Source of the DNA: Algoriphagus winogradskyi
Lineage (GTDB): Bacteria; Bacteroidota; Bacteroidia; Cytophagales; Cyclobacteriaceae
Assembly (NCBI RefSeq): GCF_900182815.1
Contig: NZ_FXUA01000003.1
Location: 558,001-622,000 of the forward strand
Reading direction: 5' to 3'
DNA length: 64,000 nt
Under the pieces are notes generated by a model, which did no database searches, was not told the DNA's origin, and was given only the letters and a program-made list of their open reading frames with translations. Below are positions 27,358 to 37,700 of the stretch, in pieces. A program made the position numbers and the translations under genes. Every line of letters begins with the position of its first letter. Position 1 is the stretch's first letter.

Positions 27358-28317
27358 ATGCCATTACTAGAACATAGCACCTACACCAGGCCTAAGTGGT
27401 TGTTTAACGGACACTTAGAAACAATTTACCCTTCTCTTTTCAGGAAAGTAACCGCTCCTCCACCCTTTAAGGAGAGAATCAATACTTCAGACGGTGACTT
27501 TCTGGATCTGGATTGGTACCGACAAAACAAGTCAAAATTAGTCATCATCAGTCATGGTTTAGAAGGCAATAGCACCAGAGCTTACATGCTTGGAATGGTC
27601 AATACCTTTATGGGAAAAGGCTACGATGTGCTAACCTGGAATTTTCGAAGCTGTAGTGACGAAATGAATAAGCAAGTGATTTTCTACCACTCTGGTGCTA
27701 CTTACGATTTGGATTTGGTGGTCCAGCATGCAATTACTGCTTATGAAGAAATAAACTTAATTGGGTTTAGTCTTGGCGGAAATCTGACATTAAAATACTT
27801 AGGAGAAAAAGGTGACACTATACCAAAACTTCATAAAGGAGTAGCTATCTCTGTACCTCTGCATTTAGGAAGTTCCTCACGAAAAATATCTGAAATGGAA
27901 AACACCTTGTATTCCAAACGCTTTTTGCGAAGCCTAAAAAAGAAAGTTATCGATAAATCTGCTACTCATCCGGGTCAAATCCCTGTAGAAACCCTAAGAA
28001 ATATTAAAACTTTGGCTGATTTTGATGATTTTTTTACCGGCCCGCTTCACGGCTTTGCTGATGCTGAAGAATACTATGAAGTGAATTCTTCTCTCTACTT
28101 TCTAGATCAGATCAAAGTACCCACATTTGTCTTAAATGCACTAAATGACCCTTTTCTAAGTGAAAAATGCTTTCCGACAAGCCTTGCCAAATCACTTGAT
28201 CAGGTGTATTTTGAATTCCCAAAACACGGAGGTCATGTGGGTTTTTCTCCTGAAAACTCATCAAAACCTTATTATTCGGAGCAAAGAGCAGTTGAATTTA
28301 TAAGCGCTGTTATCTAA
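27358..28317 (+). CDS. YheT-family alpha/beta hydrolase
   Basis: A 319-residue alpha/beta hydrolase of the YheT/ABHD1-3 group (COG0429). The nucleophile is S138 in GFSLGGN. The acid is the Asp of LNALNDPFL and the base is the His of KHGGHVGF. The N-terminal PKWLFNGHLETIYPSLFR is the family signature. No signal peptide is seen. Relatives are esterases or lipases of unknown substrate. It is divergent from the E2 gene, and the SRAP gene follows 29 bases later, possibly in the same transcript. Confidence 0.88.
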   Translation: MPLLEHSTYTRPKWLFNGHLETIYPSLFRKVTAPPPFKERINTSDGDFLDLDWYRQNKSKLVIISHGLEGNSTRAYMLGMVNTFMGKGYDVLTWNFRSCSDEMNKQVIFYHSGATYDLDLVVQHAITAYEEINLIGFSLGGNLTLKYLGEKGDTIPKLHKGVAISVPLHLGSSSRKISEMENTLYSKRFLRSLKKKVIDKSATHPGQIPVETLRNIKTLADFDDFFTGPLHGFADAEEYYEVNSSLYFLDQIKVPTFVLNALNDPFLSEKCFPTSLAKSLDQVYFEFPKHGGHVGFSPENSSKPYYSEQRAVEFISAVI

Positions 28318-28346
28318 CTTCCTGCCAATTACAGCGATATAACATT

Positions 28347-29045
28347 ATGTGTGGACGATATTCCCTAAGCAAAAGTAAAGAAGAACTTGAAGAGAGATTC
28401 AAAGCAGAAATGCTAACTGATCTAAAACCTAGGTATAACATCGCTCCTACACAACTTGTACCTGTAATCACCTCGCAGAGCCCAAAAGGATTTTCTTATT
28501 TCTACTGGGGAATCACTCCGGAATTTGGCAAAAACAGACCTGTAGCTCAGAAGCTAATTAATGCAAAAGCTGAGACTGTAAATGAGAAAATTTCTTTCAA
28601 AACAGCCTTCAGACAGCGTAGATGTATTATTCCTGCTGATGGATTTTACGAATGGAAGCGACTTGGGAAGAAAACTTCTGTCCCCTACCGATTCACCCTG
28701 CGTGAAGGTGAGCTTTTTTCTTTTGCAGGAATATGGGAGGAATATGAGTCTACGAATGGAGAAAGTCAGCATACTTTTTTGATTCTTACTACTACTCCTA
28801 ATTCCGTTGTCTCTGATATTCATGATAGAATGCCAGTCATCTTAGACAGAGATGCCGAAAAAAAATGGCTGGATAGCTACGCCGCAGAAGAAGAACTTAT
28901 AACTATGTTAAAACCTTATTCAGCGGACCACATGTTAGGCTTTACAGTTTCACCTTTAGTGAATTCTGTTCAGAATGATAGCCCTGCAGTCATCCGCAAA
29001 ACCTCTCCTATGGACCAACATGGGAATTATACACTCTTCGGTTAA
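28347..29045 (+). CDS. SOS response-associated peptidase (SRAP/YedK/HMCES)
   Basis: A 232-residue SRAP protein. Met is followed by C2 in MCGRYSL; removal of Met exposes Cys2, which forms a thiazolidine crosslink with abasic sites in single-stranded DNA. The motifs LINAKAETV, RRCIIPADGFYEWKR and the active-site His in HDRMPVIL are all present. The catalytic Cys fixes the start at 28347. It probably shields abasic sites at replication forks. No LexA-like box is evident upstream. It lies between the YheT and FabH-like genes. Confidence 0.95.
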   Translation: MCGRYSLSKSKEELEERFKAEMLTDLKPRYNIAPTQLVPVITSQSPKGFSYFYWGITPEFGKNRPVAQKLINAKAETVNEKISFKTAFRQRRCIIPADGFYEWKRLGKKTSVPYRFTLREGELFSFAGIWEEYESTNGESQHTFLILTTTPNSVVSDIHDRMPVILDRDAEKKWLDSYAAEEELITMLKPYSADHMLGFTVSPLVNSVQNDSPAVIRKTSPMDQHGNYTLFG

Positions 29046-29130
29046 TTCTACCGCTAGTCCTTGTCGCTTTTGCTAGAGTAAATTGATCTCGCGATATTGT
29101 CATTCAATTTCATGAATAACCCAAATTGAC

Positions 29131-30129
29131 ATGCAAAAATCTAGGATTTTAGGAGTCGGTCACTATGTACCAGAGCGAAGTGTAACTAATCATGAGCTTT
29201 CTGAGATGATGAACACTAACAATGAGTGGATCGTCGAACGAACGGGTATAGAATCTCGCCACTGGTTTACACCTGGTGTAGACACTGTCACCAGCATGTC
29301 AAAACATGCTTCAGAAATGGCTCTGAAAAGAGCTGGAGTGCAGGCATCAGAAATTGATTTCATTGTTTTTGCCACTATTACTCCAGATTATTTCATTCCT
29401 GGAAATGGTGTTTTGCTTCAACGTGAGCTAGGTATGGGGACCATTGGAGCTCTGGATATCCGAAACGCCTGTTCTGGATTTATCTATGCACTTTCCATAG
29501 CAGATCAGTTTATCAAAACTGGTATGTACAAAAAGATCTTGGTGGTAGGAGCTGAAATCCAGTCTTCAGCTCTGGACAAAAGCGACGAAGGCCGCTCCAG
29601 TTCAGTCATTTTCGCGGATGGAGCCGGCGCTGCAGTTCTAGGAGCTGCAGAAGCGGATCGGCTTGGAATTCTAAGTACACATCTACACTCCCAAGGCGAA
29701 CATGCTGAGGAACTTTATTGCAAAGATCCTGGAAGTAGTCGTGAGGTTAGGATTTCTCCCGAGTTGATCGAGTCAGGAAGTTTTTTCCTTAAAATGAATG
29801 GAAATGCAGTTTTCAAGCATGCAGTAGTGAGATTCATGGAAGTGATCAAGGAAGCACTCGATGCAAATCAATTGGATCAATCAGCTATAGATTTACTGGT
29901 TCCTCACCAAGCCAATCTCCGTATCAGCCAGTACATACAAAAGCAGCTGGGACTGCCTGACGAAAAGGTATTTAACAATATCATGGACAAAGGAAACACT
30001 ACGGCGGCCACTATCCCAATTGCGCTTAGCGAAGCTTGGGAGCAGGGAAAAATCAAGGAGGGAGATTTGATTTGTCTTGCCGCCTTTGGGTCTGGGTTCA
30101 CATGGGCCTCTGCAATACTACAATGGTAA
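29131..30129 (+). CDS. Beta-ketoacyl-ACP synthase III-like (FabH family)
   Basis: A 332-residue thiolase-fold condensing enzyme. The active-site Cys lies in DIRNACSGFIYAL (about residue 112), the His in LLVPHQANLRI and the Asn in MDKGNTTAATIPIAL. This Cys-His-Asn triad fits FabH, which starts fatty-acid chains from acetyl-CoA and malonyl-ACP. No other fab gene adjoins it, so it may be a second FabH-like enzyme for a special acyl product. The stop abuts the start of the next gene with zero spacing, which suggests coupled translation. Confidence 0.85.
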   Translation: MQKSRILGVGHYVPERSVTNHELSEMMNTNNEWIVERTGIESRHWFTPGVDTVTSMSKHASEMALKRAGVQASEIDFIVFATITPDYFIPGNGVLLQRELGMGTIGALDIRNACSGFIYALSIADQFIKTGMYKKILVVGAEIQSSALDKSDEGRSSSVIFADGAGAAVLGAAEADRLGILSTHLHSQGEHAEELYCKDPGSSREVRISPELIESGSFFLKMNGNAVFKHAVVRFMEVIKEALDANQLDQSAIDLLVPHQANLRISQYIQKQLGLPDEKVFNNIMDKGNTTAATIPIALSEAWEQGKIKEGDLICLAAFGSGFTWASAILQW

Positions 30130-30693
30130 ATGGCAGAAAATCCGAATGAAATAGATTTGGAGCTTTGGCTTGACCGAGAGGTAATCCCTCGCCAAAATAA
30201 GTTAAAAGCTAAATTCTGGGATATCCTTTCTGAGATCGGAAACGCCGTGGACTCGGAAGACCTTGTTAAAATTCATTCTCGCAGTCGCGGAGTAAAATTA
30301 TCCAAAGGAAATGACCTAGTAGGATTTCCATACCAAGTTTTGGATTTGATTAGAGATTTTGATCAAGATAACGGTCTAAACATTCGTCTGCTAAATTGGT
30401 TTGGACATGGTGTTTTCCTGTTTGTTTTGATAGGAAAAGAGCATCCAAAAGCACCCTTAAATCAACTGAGAAGCGAGAATTGGATGTTTGATTTATCACA
30501 AACACCATGGGATTATCCTGAAATTCTATTGAATTTCGCAGCTACTATTACGCCCACGGAGAATGAATTAGCAAATTCTTCGTTTTACCAATGGCACAAA
30601 CCAATTCCTATTAGGTCTGCCTCAGAAATTAAGACGAGAATATTGAATGAACTAAAAAATCTGAATTACTTACTCTCGGAAAAAATGGGATAA
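30130..30693 (+). CDS. Uncharacterised protein coupled to the FabH-like gene
   Basis: A 187-residue protein with no signal peptide and no membrane helix. Its start codon follows the FabH-like stop directly. I do not recognise a family. Visible features are an acidic N-terminus (EIDLELWLDREVIPRQNKLK), a basic patch (HSRSRGVKLSKG), a hydrophobic strand GHGVFLFVLIG and a helical C-terminus. The zero-base spacing implies that it works with, or is dosed with, the ketoacyl synthase. No function is proposed. Confidence 0.7.
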   Translation: MAENPNEIDLELWLDREVIPRQNKLKAKFWDILSEIGNAVDSEDLVKIHSRSRGVKLSKGNDLVGFPYQVLDLIRDFDQDNGLNIRLLNWFGHGVFLFVLIGKEHPKAPLNQLRSENWMFDLSQTPWDYPEILLNFAATITPTENELANSSFYQWHKPIPIRSASEIKTRILNELKNLNYLLSEKMG

Positions 30694-30805
30694 AGCTGGA
30701 ATTAACTTATTTTTAAACAGGATTGAAGATCCTTCGTAAACTAATCAGATTATCCTTTTGTAAGATTTCACCTAACCCATGAAATCTAGACGAAATAAAA
30801 ACCAT

Positions 30806-32374
30806 ATGAAATACCTCCTAATCGCAATAATCCTTTTCACCACGCCAGTATTGGCCCAAGAAAGCGCTATGGTCCGGCAGTATAATTCCGACTCTACGCT
30901 AATGGCTACAGGTATAGTTACTAATTCAATGCGGGAGGGATTGTGGAAATATTACAATCCTAAAACTAACACACTTCTTACTGAAGGAACTTTTAAAAAT
31001 GGGAAAAGGGAAGGGCTATGGACCAGCTTTTATAGCGATGGTAGAAAAAAAGTAGTAGCAGAATATAAAGACGGGATTCTCTTTGGTCCATCTAAATTAT
31101 ATGACGCAGATGGAGCATTGAAAAAAGAAATGATTTTTAAAGATTCTGTAATTGTCGGGAAATACGTAGAGTATTTCGGAAGAACGGGAGTACCAGAATA
31201 CATTGATGCAACTCAAGTTTCTCTGGAAGGCCAGTATGAAAACAGCAAAAAAACAGGTCAGTGGGTGCAATACTATGATTTTGGTGAGGTAGCTACAAGA
31301 GAATTTTATGTAAATGGACTAAAAGAAGGCCCCTACTTGGAATACGATCCAGAAGGTGTACTGATTACCGAAGGTTTATATAAAGGAGGACAATTAGATG
31401 GCGCATTCAAAAGACTCACCTATCCAAATCTAGTAGTAGAGGAAGGAAATTATAAGAATGGAAAAAAAGTAGGCGAATGGACACGCTACTTCACAGGAAC
31501 CAAATCAAAAGAATCAGAGGAATTTTACGACGAAAATGGGAATCGTATTGGAACATGGAAGTATTACTATGAAAACCAACGACTTGCTAGAATTGAGAAG
31601 TACGAGAATGGAATTGCGGTAGGTACCTGGGAAGAATACTTTCCTAATAAGGAGATTGCTAAACGAAAAACATACGACTTAGGCGTTCCAGTAGGTGACT
31701 ATGTAGAATACCATAGTTCAGGTCAAATATCAGTATCTGGACAATATCAAAATGGAATGAAAACAGGTGTTTGGAAGAGCTTCTTTCCTGATGGCGAAAT
31801 TTATTCCATTGGAGAATATAGAAATGACTTAAAAACTGGACTTTGGAAATATTTCAATAAAATCGGAATACTGGTGGCTGAAGGTGAATACAGCTTAGGC
31901 CTTGAAAATGGACAGTGGGTTTATTATTACGATGGGGGGCAGCTGAAATCCGTAGGAAGCTATAACATAGGATTCGAAAATGGTATTTGGGGGCTATTTT
32001 ATGACAATAAGCAACTTACCCAAGAAGAGTTTTGGGACAATGGCCGTCTAATGAATATCAGCGAATACAAATCCTATGATGGAACGGAGAACTTAAACAA
32101 AGGAACATTGAAGGATGGAAACGGGACAAGAATCACCTATTATGTGAATGGGAAGAAGGAATCTGAGGGGAATTACATTGCCGGAAAAGCAGCGGGTACT
32201 TGGCTATTTTACCACGAAAATGGCAGAAAAGCCTCTGAAGGTCAAATGAAAGATGGTAAAAAGGAAGGGCCTTGGAGATACTATAATCCTGCTGGACGAT
32301 TAGAGGATTTAATCAATTACAAAAATGATGAGATAGAGGAAGAGTCATTGAGTAATTTGATCAATTTCAACTAA
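30806..32374 (+). CDS. Secreted YwqK/MORN-repeat protein
   Basis: A 522-residue protein from the ATG at 30806; an upstream in-frame ATG at 30779 only adds a basic tail. The signal peptide ends near PVLAQE. The mature part is about twenty MORN/YwqK-type repeats of 20-25 residues with the pattern G-x-W-x-Y-(Y/F)...G (for example KREGLWTSFYSDGR and KKEGPWRYYNPAG). YwqK is annotated as an antitoxin in Bacillus, but in Bacteroidota such long secreted arrays are common and have no toxin partner. None is seen here. It probably acts as an envelope beta-repeat scaffold. A tiny Lacal_2735 gene follows. Confidence 0.85.
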   Translation: MKYLLIAIILFTTPVLAQESAMVRQYNSDSTLMATGIVTNSMREGLWKYYNPKTNTLLTEGTFKNGKREGLWTSFYSDGRKKVVAEYKDGILFGPSKLYDADGALKKEMIFKDSVIVGKYVEYFGRTGVPEYIDATQVSLEGQYENSKKTGQWVQYYDFGEVATREFYVNGLKEGPYLEYDPEGVLITEGLYKGGQLDGAFKRLTYPNLVVEEGNYKNGKKVGEWTRYFTGTKSKESEEFYDENGNRIGTWKYYYENQRLARIEKYENGIAVGTWEEYFPNKEIAKRKTYDLGVPVGDYVEYHSSGQISVSGQYQNGMKTGVWKSFFPDGEIYSIGEYRNDLKTGLWKYFNKIGILVAEGEYSLGLENGQWVYYYDGGQLKSVGSYNIGFENGIWGLFYDNKQLTQEEFWDNGRLMNISEYKSYDGTENLNKGTLKDGNGTRITYYVNGKKESEGNYIAGKAAGTWLFYHENGRKASEGQMKDGKKEGPWRYYNPAGRLEDLINYKNDEIEEESLSNLINFN

Positions 32375-32420
32375 TGGAAAACATTGTTGAAAATTCAGAG
32401 TTTCTTTAATAAAACCCATC

Positions 32421-32582
32421 ATGTTCGGATTATTTAACAAGAAATCAGAGAAAGAAAAATTACAAGAAGCATACTCAAAAAAACTAGCTGAAGTGCACAA
32501 AGCATCACAAGTAAATAGAAAGGAAGCTGATCGTTTGGCAGCAGAGGCTGAAGAAATAGCAAAAAAAATTGACTTATTATAA
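32421..32582 (+). CDS. Lacal_2735 family small protein
   Basis: A 53-residue ORF from the ATG at 32421 to TAA at 32582. It starts MFGLFNKKSEKEKLQ and continues as one charged amphipathic helix (KEADRLAAEAEEIAKKID). This matches the small Lacal_2735 family, widespread in Bacteroidota and of unknown role. It lies 46 bases behind the MORN protein, with a plus-strand terminator about 165 bases downstream, so the two may share a transcript. Confidence 0.8.
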   Translation: MFGLFNKKSEKEKLQEAYSKKLAEVHKASQVNRKEADRLAAEAEEIAKKIDLL

Positions 32583-32746
32583 AAAGTATTTCAAACCAAC
32601 TCTGCTACTTTTCAGACACAGTATTTTGAATTTCAAATAATTAGGATTACATTCAATCACTATTTAACCTAGTCCAGTAGGATTTTTTTTAACTACTAGT
32701 TTATTTAAGGGTGATTGAGCTACGGACGAAAAACATTAAGCTTTTT

Positions 32747-32775
32747 AAGCTCGGACTATAATCCGAGCTTTTTTT
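32747..32775 (+). terminator. Plus-strand terminator overlapping the cupin stop codon
   Basis: AAGCTCGGA (32747-32755) and TCCGAGCTT (32762-32770) have a 6-base loop and a T-run on the plus strand. It ends the MORN/Lacal_2735 transcript. The T-run includes two bases of the cupin gene's stop codon (32774-32776, minus strand). Confidence 0.75.
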
Positions 32776-33295
32776 AGGTTCGAGAATAGTCATCCTCAAC
32801 TCTTACAATATCCTCTTCATTGGATGGGTGCTGAGGATCTATATGCATCCAAATTTCTGCAACTATTCCCCACGAATCCAATCCAACCAATCGATGCCTT
32901 TCACCTTGTGCCAGAGAAATAGTTTTACCAAGTTCTAATTTCTCCAAGTTCCCAAGTTCATCTGTTGGGCTCCTTACTATACCAGCCTCTCCATCAATTA
33001 GCTTCCAGATCTCTGCTCTTCGATGATGGTATTGCCATGAAAGCCGGGCTCCTGGTGCCACCAATAGAAATTTCGGACTAAGTTTCTGAGATAATTGATG
33101 TTCAGATAATTCAACGTCTTGGAAAAACATTTTAGCAAATTCTCGAATTTGGCTTTCATCCAATACGAAAAAACCGCCCCAAGGCCTTTTATCATCCTTA
33201 ACTGCAATTCTGAAACCTTTAACATTCAAAAAGTCCTCAACTCTCTGAAATACCTCATTTTCATTTAGTTGGCTATTTTTATCAAGTAAATCCAT
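32774..33295 (-). CDS. Cupin, mannose-6-phosphate isomerase-like
   Basis: A 173-residue protein with a single cupin domain. The start at 33295 is preferred over 33349, which would add a hydrophobic stretch unlike the family. Metal-ligand candidates are the two His of YHHRRAEIW, the following Glu and the His of GERHRLV. The wording PWGGFFVLDESQI and APGARLSWQYHHRR is close to type II phosphomannose isomerase C-terminal domains (ManC/AlgA) and to cupins labelled phosphoheptose isomerase in Bacteroidota. It probably isomerises a sugar or sugar phosphate. It is divergent from the ROK regulator (219 bases apart) and may belong to the nutrient locus. Confidence 0.75.
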   Translation of the reverse strand: MDLLDKNSQLNENEVFQRVEDFLNVKGFRIAVKDDKRPWGGFFVLDESQIREFAKMFFQDVELSEHQLSQKLSPKFLLVAPGARLSWQYHHRRAEIWKLIDGEAGIVRSPTDELGNLEKLELGKTISLAQGERHRLVGLDSWGIVAEIWMHIDPQHPSNEEDIVRVEDDYSRT

Positions 33296-33514
33296 GTCTG
33301 TATTAAAAATGTGAATGTCAAAAATAATTAAATCATAGAGAAAATGCATTCCTTAAAAAAAATATCACATTTAGAATCTTTTGTAAAAAAACCTAAGCCA
33401 CACACCTTGTAATTGGCCGATATCATGAAATTTAATCTACCATTACCTTATTTTTTTAATAAAGTACTTTTTTGAAATTCAAAAATTGCCGTAATTCAGG
33501 CATAACTTACACCT

Positions 33515-34753
33515 ATGCACTTAATAAATCCACAAGAAATAATCCAAAAAATGGATGGAGTGGTAGAAATAAAAAGCTACCTAAATAAAATTAAGATTAT
33601 TAAGAACCTCTATACTAAGGGTGCAAATACTGCAAGCGAAATTTGCGCTGAGGTCGGAATCTCCTTACCTACCGTCAACTCCCTACTTGGTGATTTGATT
33701 ACCAGTGGAGAAGTTATCAAGCAGGGGCGAGCTGAATCTCAAGGTGGTCGCAAGCCAGATTTATATAGACTGGCCCCCGATGCTTTTTATGTGCTTTCTG
33801 TCGATCTTTCTAAGTTCAACATGAATCTTGCACTTTATTCATGCAATCAAACCCTGACTACCACCAAGGAAAGTCATAGAATAAGCCTAGACAACGAAAA
33901 GGAAACCTTTGATCGCATATGTACACTTATAGAAGCATATCTAGAAAAAACAGGAATTCCGGCTCATAAAGTAATCGCGATGGGCTTTTCGATGCCAGGT
34001 TTAACAGATTCAGTTGGAGGGGTGAATTATACTTATCTAAGATTTGGGAATAAAACGCTCCTAGAGAACTTGGAATCTAGATTTTCTAAGAAAATATTCT
34101 TGGAAAATGATGCGCGAGCGATGACACTTGCAGAATATAAATTCGCAACGGATGGCAGTCATAAGAATGTACTTGGACTTTTTATCGGTTGGGGAATTGG
34201 TCTAGGGATTATCATTGATGGGAAGTTATATCAGGGCGCATCTGGTTTTGCAGGAGAATTTAGCCATTCGCCTATCTTTGAATCCAGAGATGTAACCTGC
34301 ATATGTGGAAAGAAGGGTTGCTTAGAGGCTGTGGCCTCAGGGACAGCTATCGTGAAAATGGCTGAAGAGGCTATAAAACTAGATAAGGACAGCATACTAG
34401 CCAGAATGGCTCGAAATCATGAAGGCGATATAATGCCAAATCTAGTGGTAGATGCCGCTTTATCAGGAGATCAAAGAGCGATTACCATCCTCTCTGAAGC
34501 AGGTCTTGACCTCGGTAGAGGGATCTCAATGCTCATCCAGGTACTAAATCCTGAATTAATAATAATCGGCGGATCAGTAGCAGAAGCAAATCAATATTTA
34601 ATTACTCCAATTCAACAGGCTTTAAATATTTACAGTATGGCTAAGTCACGTGAAAAGTCTAAGATCGCCCTATATCAATTAGGTGAAGATGTTGGTCTTT
34701 TAGGTGGAGTTGCCGTTGTAAACGAAAAACTATTCGAAGATGTAATCAATTGA
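33515..34753 (+). CDS. ROK family transcriptional regulator (NagC/XylR type)
   Basis: A 412-residue repressor. The N-terminal winged helix-turn-helix (about 10-85) contains NTASEICAEVGISLPTVNSLLGDLITSG. The ROK domain (about 95-405) has AMGFSMPGLTD, LENDARAM, GWGIGLGIIIDG and the zinc motif CICGKKGCLE. A sugar or sugar-phosphate inducer is expected, by analogy with NagC and XylR. It heads a plus-strand gene run of FG-GAP, haloperoxidase-like and sulfatase genes, and likely controls the surrounding uptake genes. Upstream, TGCCGTAATTCAGGCA (33488-33503) has short inverted arms and could be its own operator, weakly supported. Confidence 0.9.
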   Translation: MHLINPQEIIQKMDGVVEIKSYLNKIKIIKNLYTKGANTASEICAEVGISLPTVNSLLGDLITSGEVIKQGRAESQGGRKPDLYRLAPDAFYVLSVDLSKFNMNLALYSCNQTLTTTKESHRISLDNEKETFDRICTLIEAYLEKTGIPAHKVIAMGFSMPGLTDSVGGVNYTYLRFGNKTLLENLESRFSKKIFLENDARAMTLAEYKFATDGSHKNVLGLFIGWGIGLGIIIDGKLYQGASGFAGEFSHSPIFESRDVTCICGKKGCLEAVASGTAIVKMAEEAIKLDKDSILARMARNHEGDIMPNLVVDAALSGDQRAITILSEAGLDLGRGISMLIQVLNPELIIIGGSVAEANQYLITPIQQALNIYSMAKSREKSKIALYQLGEDVGLLGGVAVVNEKLFEDVIN

Positions 34754-34783
34754 TTGGGGCTAAACTTCGAAGTTTCAAAACAC

Positions 34784-37700
34784 ATGAATTTCCTTAACAA
34801 ATCTAAGACAGTCCTATTACTGAGTTTAGGGTCTTTCATATTTCTTAAGCCAGTCCTTCCTCTTCACGCTCAATCTTCTTCTCCGAATTTTGAAAAAATC
34901 TCCAATAAAAAATCCGGGATTACTTTCAAAAATCAACTGAAAGAAGATGAAAAGAACAATATTCTACGCTATGAATACTTCTATAACGGCGGTGGAGTAG
35001 CAGTGGGTGACTTGGATAATGATGGCTTGGAAGATCTATTTTTCACAGCAAACATGTCTTCCAATAAGATTTACCGAAATCTTGGGAAGTGGAAATTTGA
35101 AGACAAAACAAAATCAGCCGGAGTCGCAGGTAAGGACGTTTGGACTACTGGCGTCAGTATGGCAGACGTGAACGGAGATGGCCTATTAGATATCTACGTC
35201 TGCTATTCAGGTAAAGGAACTCCCGCAAAAAGGGGAAATGAACTCTGGATTAATCAAGGGGATTTTACTTTCAAGGACGAAGCAGAAGCATATGGATTAG
35301 CTGATCAATCCAATAGTACGCAAGGCTTATTTTTTGATTTTGATCGAGATGGAGATCTAGACTTGTATTTGTTGAATCATCACATTGAAGCCATAAATGA
35401 GCTTGAATTTAGTGATGTAAAAACTATCAGACACCCTTATGCAGGTGACAAGCTATTTAGAAATGATAGCGGTAAATTCATTGATATAAGTGAACAGGCT
35501 GGCATCCAAGGTTCCGCATTAGGCTTTGGCTTGGGTATAGTCTCATCAGATGTCAATCAAGATGGTTGGCCAGACATCTTGATAACTAATGACTACATAG
35601 AGCCTGATTATCTCTATATCAATAATGGCGACGGTACATTTACCGATCGATTGAAGGAATATTTTCAGCACATCTCCCACTTTTCAATGGGAGCGGACAT
35701 ATCGGACATCAATAATGATGGAAGACCTGACATCTATACATTAGATATGCTCCCAAAAGACAATGAGCGCCAAAAGCTACTTTATGGACCAGAAAATTAC
35801 GAGCAATATGCCTTGATGATACAGGAGGGATTTCACCATCAAAGTATGAGAAATATGCTCCAGATTAGTCAAGGCGATGGATTATTTGCAGAAGTAGGTC
35901 AACTCGCTGGTATTTCCAATAGTGACTGGAGCTGGTCAGCCTTATTTTTTGATGCAACAAATAATGGAAAAAAAGACCTTTTCATTACAAACGGCTACTA
36001 TAGGGACTATACCAACAGAGATTTTTTAAAGTATAAAGGAGATTACTATTTCAAACAGGCGATTGCCAATGAGAAAGCGGATACGCTACACTTGGTCACC
36101 ACGATGACCTCCACTCCTATTCATAATTACTTTTACGAAAATACCGGAGAATTAAATTTCGTAGATAGATCATTAGATTGGGGATTTGAAGAAAAGGGAT
36201 TTTCGAGTGGAGCGGTTTACTCGGATTTAGATAATGACGGAGATCTAGATTTGGTAGTCAATAACCTGAATGAGCAAGCCTCTATTTATGAAAATGTCAG
36301 TCCTTCGAAAAATTGGTTACAAATTTCACTAAAAGACAATTCTTTAAACTCATTTGCAATAGGAGCAAAAGTCGAACTATTCACAGGCAAAGAAAAACAA
36401 ACTATTGATAAACAAACAGTTAGAGGATTTCAGTCTTCAGTTAGCCCTAGACTTCAGTTTGGATTAGGCGAACTCTCACATGTTCCTTCTATTCAAATTA
36501 CCTGGCCGGACGGCACTCAACAATACCTAGAGAATACACCCTCTAATCAGCATCTCACTATTGAAAAAGATAGTTTTCAAGGAGCAAAATCTGCTACAAA
36601 ACCATCTCCTATACTCGATAAAAGCAACTTTGCTCCAACATACATCCCTGAGCCAAATCAGTTCAATGACTTCAAGCGTCAGCCTCTGATGCTTACCATG
36701 CCAAGCTATATCAGCCCAATTTTATCCCAAGGTGACATAAATGGAGACGGCAATCCAGAGCTATTTATCGGGGGATCAAAAGGACAAGCTGGTAAAATCA
36801 TGACCTACGAAAACGAAACTTGGAAGAGCTATTCTGGCTTTAGATCTTCTAATGAATTCACCGATGCCGTGGCTATTTTTGAGGATTTCAATGGAGATGG
36901 CAAGCAAGACTTATTTATTGGAAGCGGGGGATATCATGACTATTTAGGCTCCGATGAGTCACTTCGGGATAGACTTTATTTGAATGATGGGTTGGGTAAT
37001 TTGACCAGACAACCTTCATTTCCTACTTATACATTAAGCACGGGGACTGCCCAGGCTTTCGATGCAAACGAAGATGGTCACCTAGACCTATTTATCGGGG
37101 CTAGACTTATCCCAGGGCGATATCCAATTATCCCTACTAGTAAATTACTCATCAATGATGGTCAGGGAAATTTCACCGATCAGACTATTCAGTATTTACC
37201 TAATGAAGGGATAATAGGATTAATCACTTCTTCAGAGTTGATTGATTTGAATTCAGACGGTAAAATGGATTTGGTTTTGGCGGGTGAATACATGCCAATC
37301 ACCATTATGATTAATACAGGAAACAGATTTGAAAATCAAACCTCAACATACATCAAAACAGATCTTTCTGGCTGGTGGAACACACTAGTCAAAGCAGATA
37401 TTGACAATGATGGAGACATGGATTTGATAGCTGGGAATTTTGGTTTAAACTCACAATTTGAAGCGAATGAGAATAAAAAGCTTCGATTGTATGCCGCTGA
37501 TTTCGACCAAAATGGATCAATCGATCCTATCCTAGAATGCTTTGTTGGAGACAAAATGTATCCTTACCCAAGTCGGGATGAATTATTGGATCAAATGGCA
37601 AGTATGAGAAGTCGATTCACGGATTACGCTTCCTACTCCAAAGCGACAATGACGGATCTTTTTACAGTGAAGGAGTTAGAAAGCTCCCAAATTCTGGAGG

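Noticed and set aside
30806..32374. Toxin-antitoxin system from the YwqK name
   Set aside because: The protein has a signal peptide and only MORN-like repeats, and no toxin gene adjoins it.
34754..34783. TTG start for the FG-GAP protein directly after the ROK stop
   Set aside because: It would place ten extra residues before a clear signal peptide that begins at the ATG at 34784.
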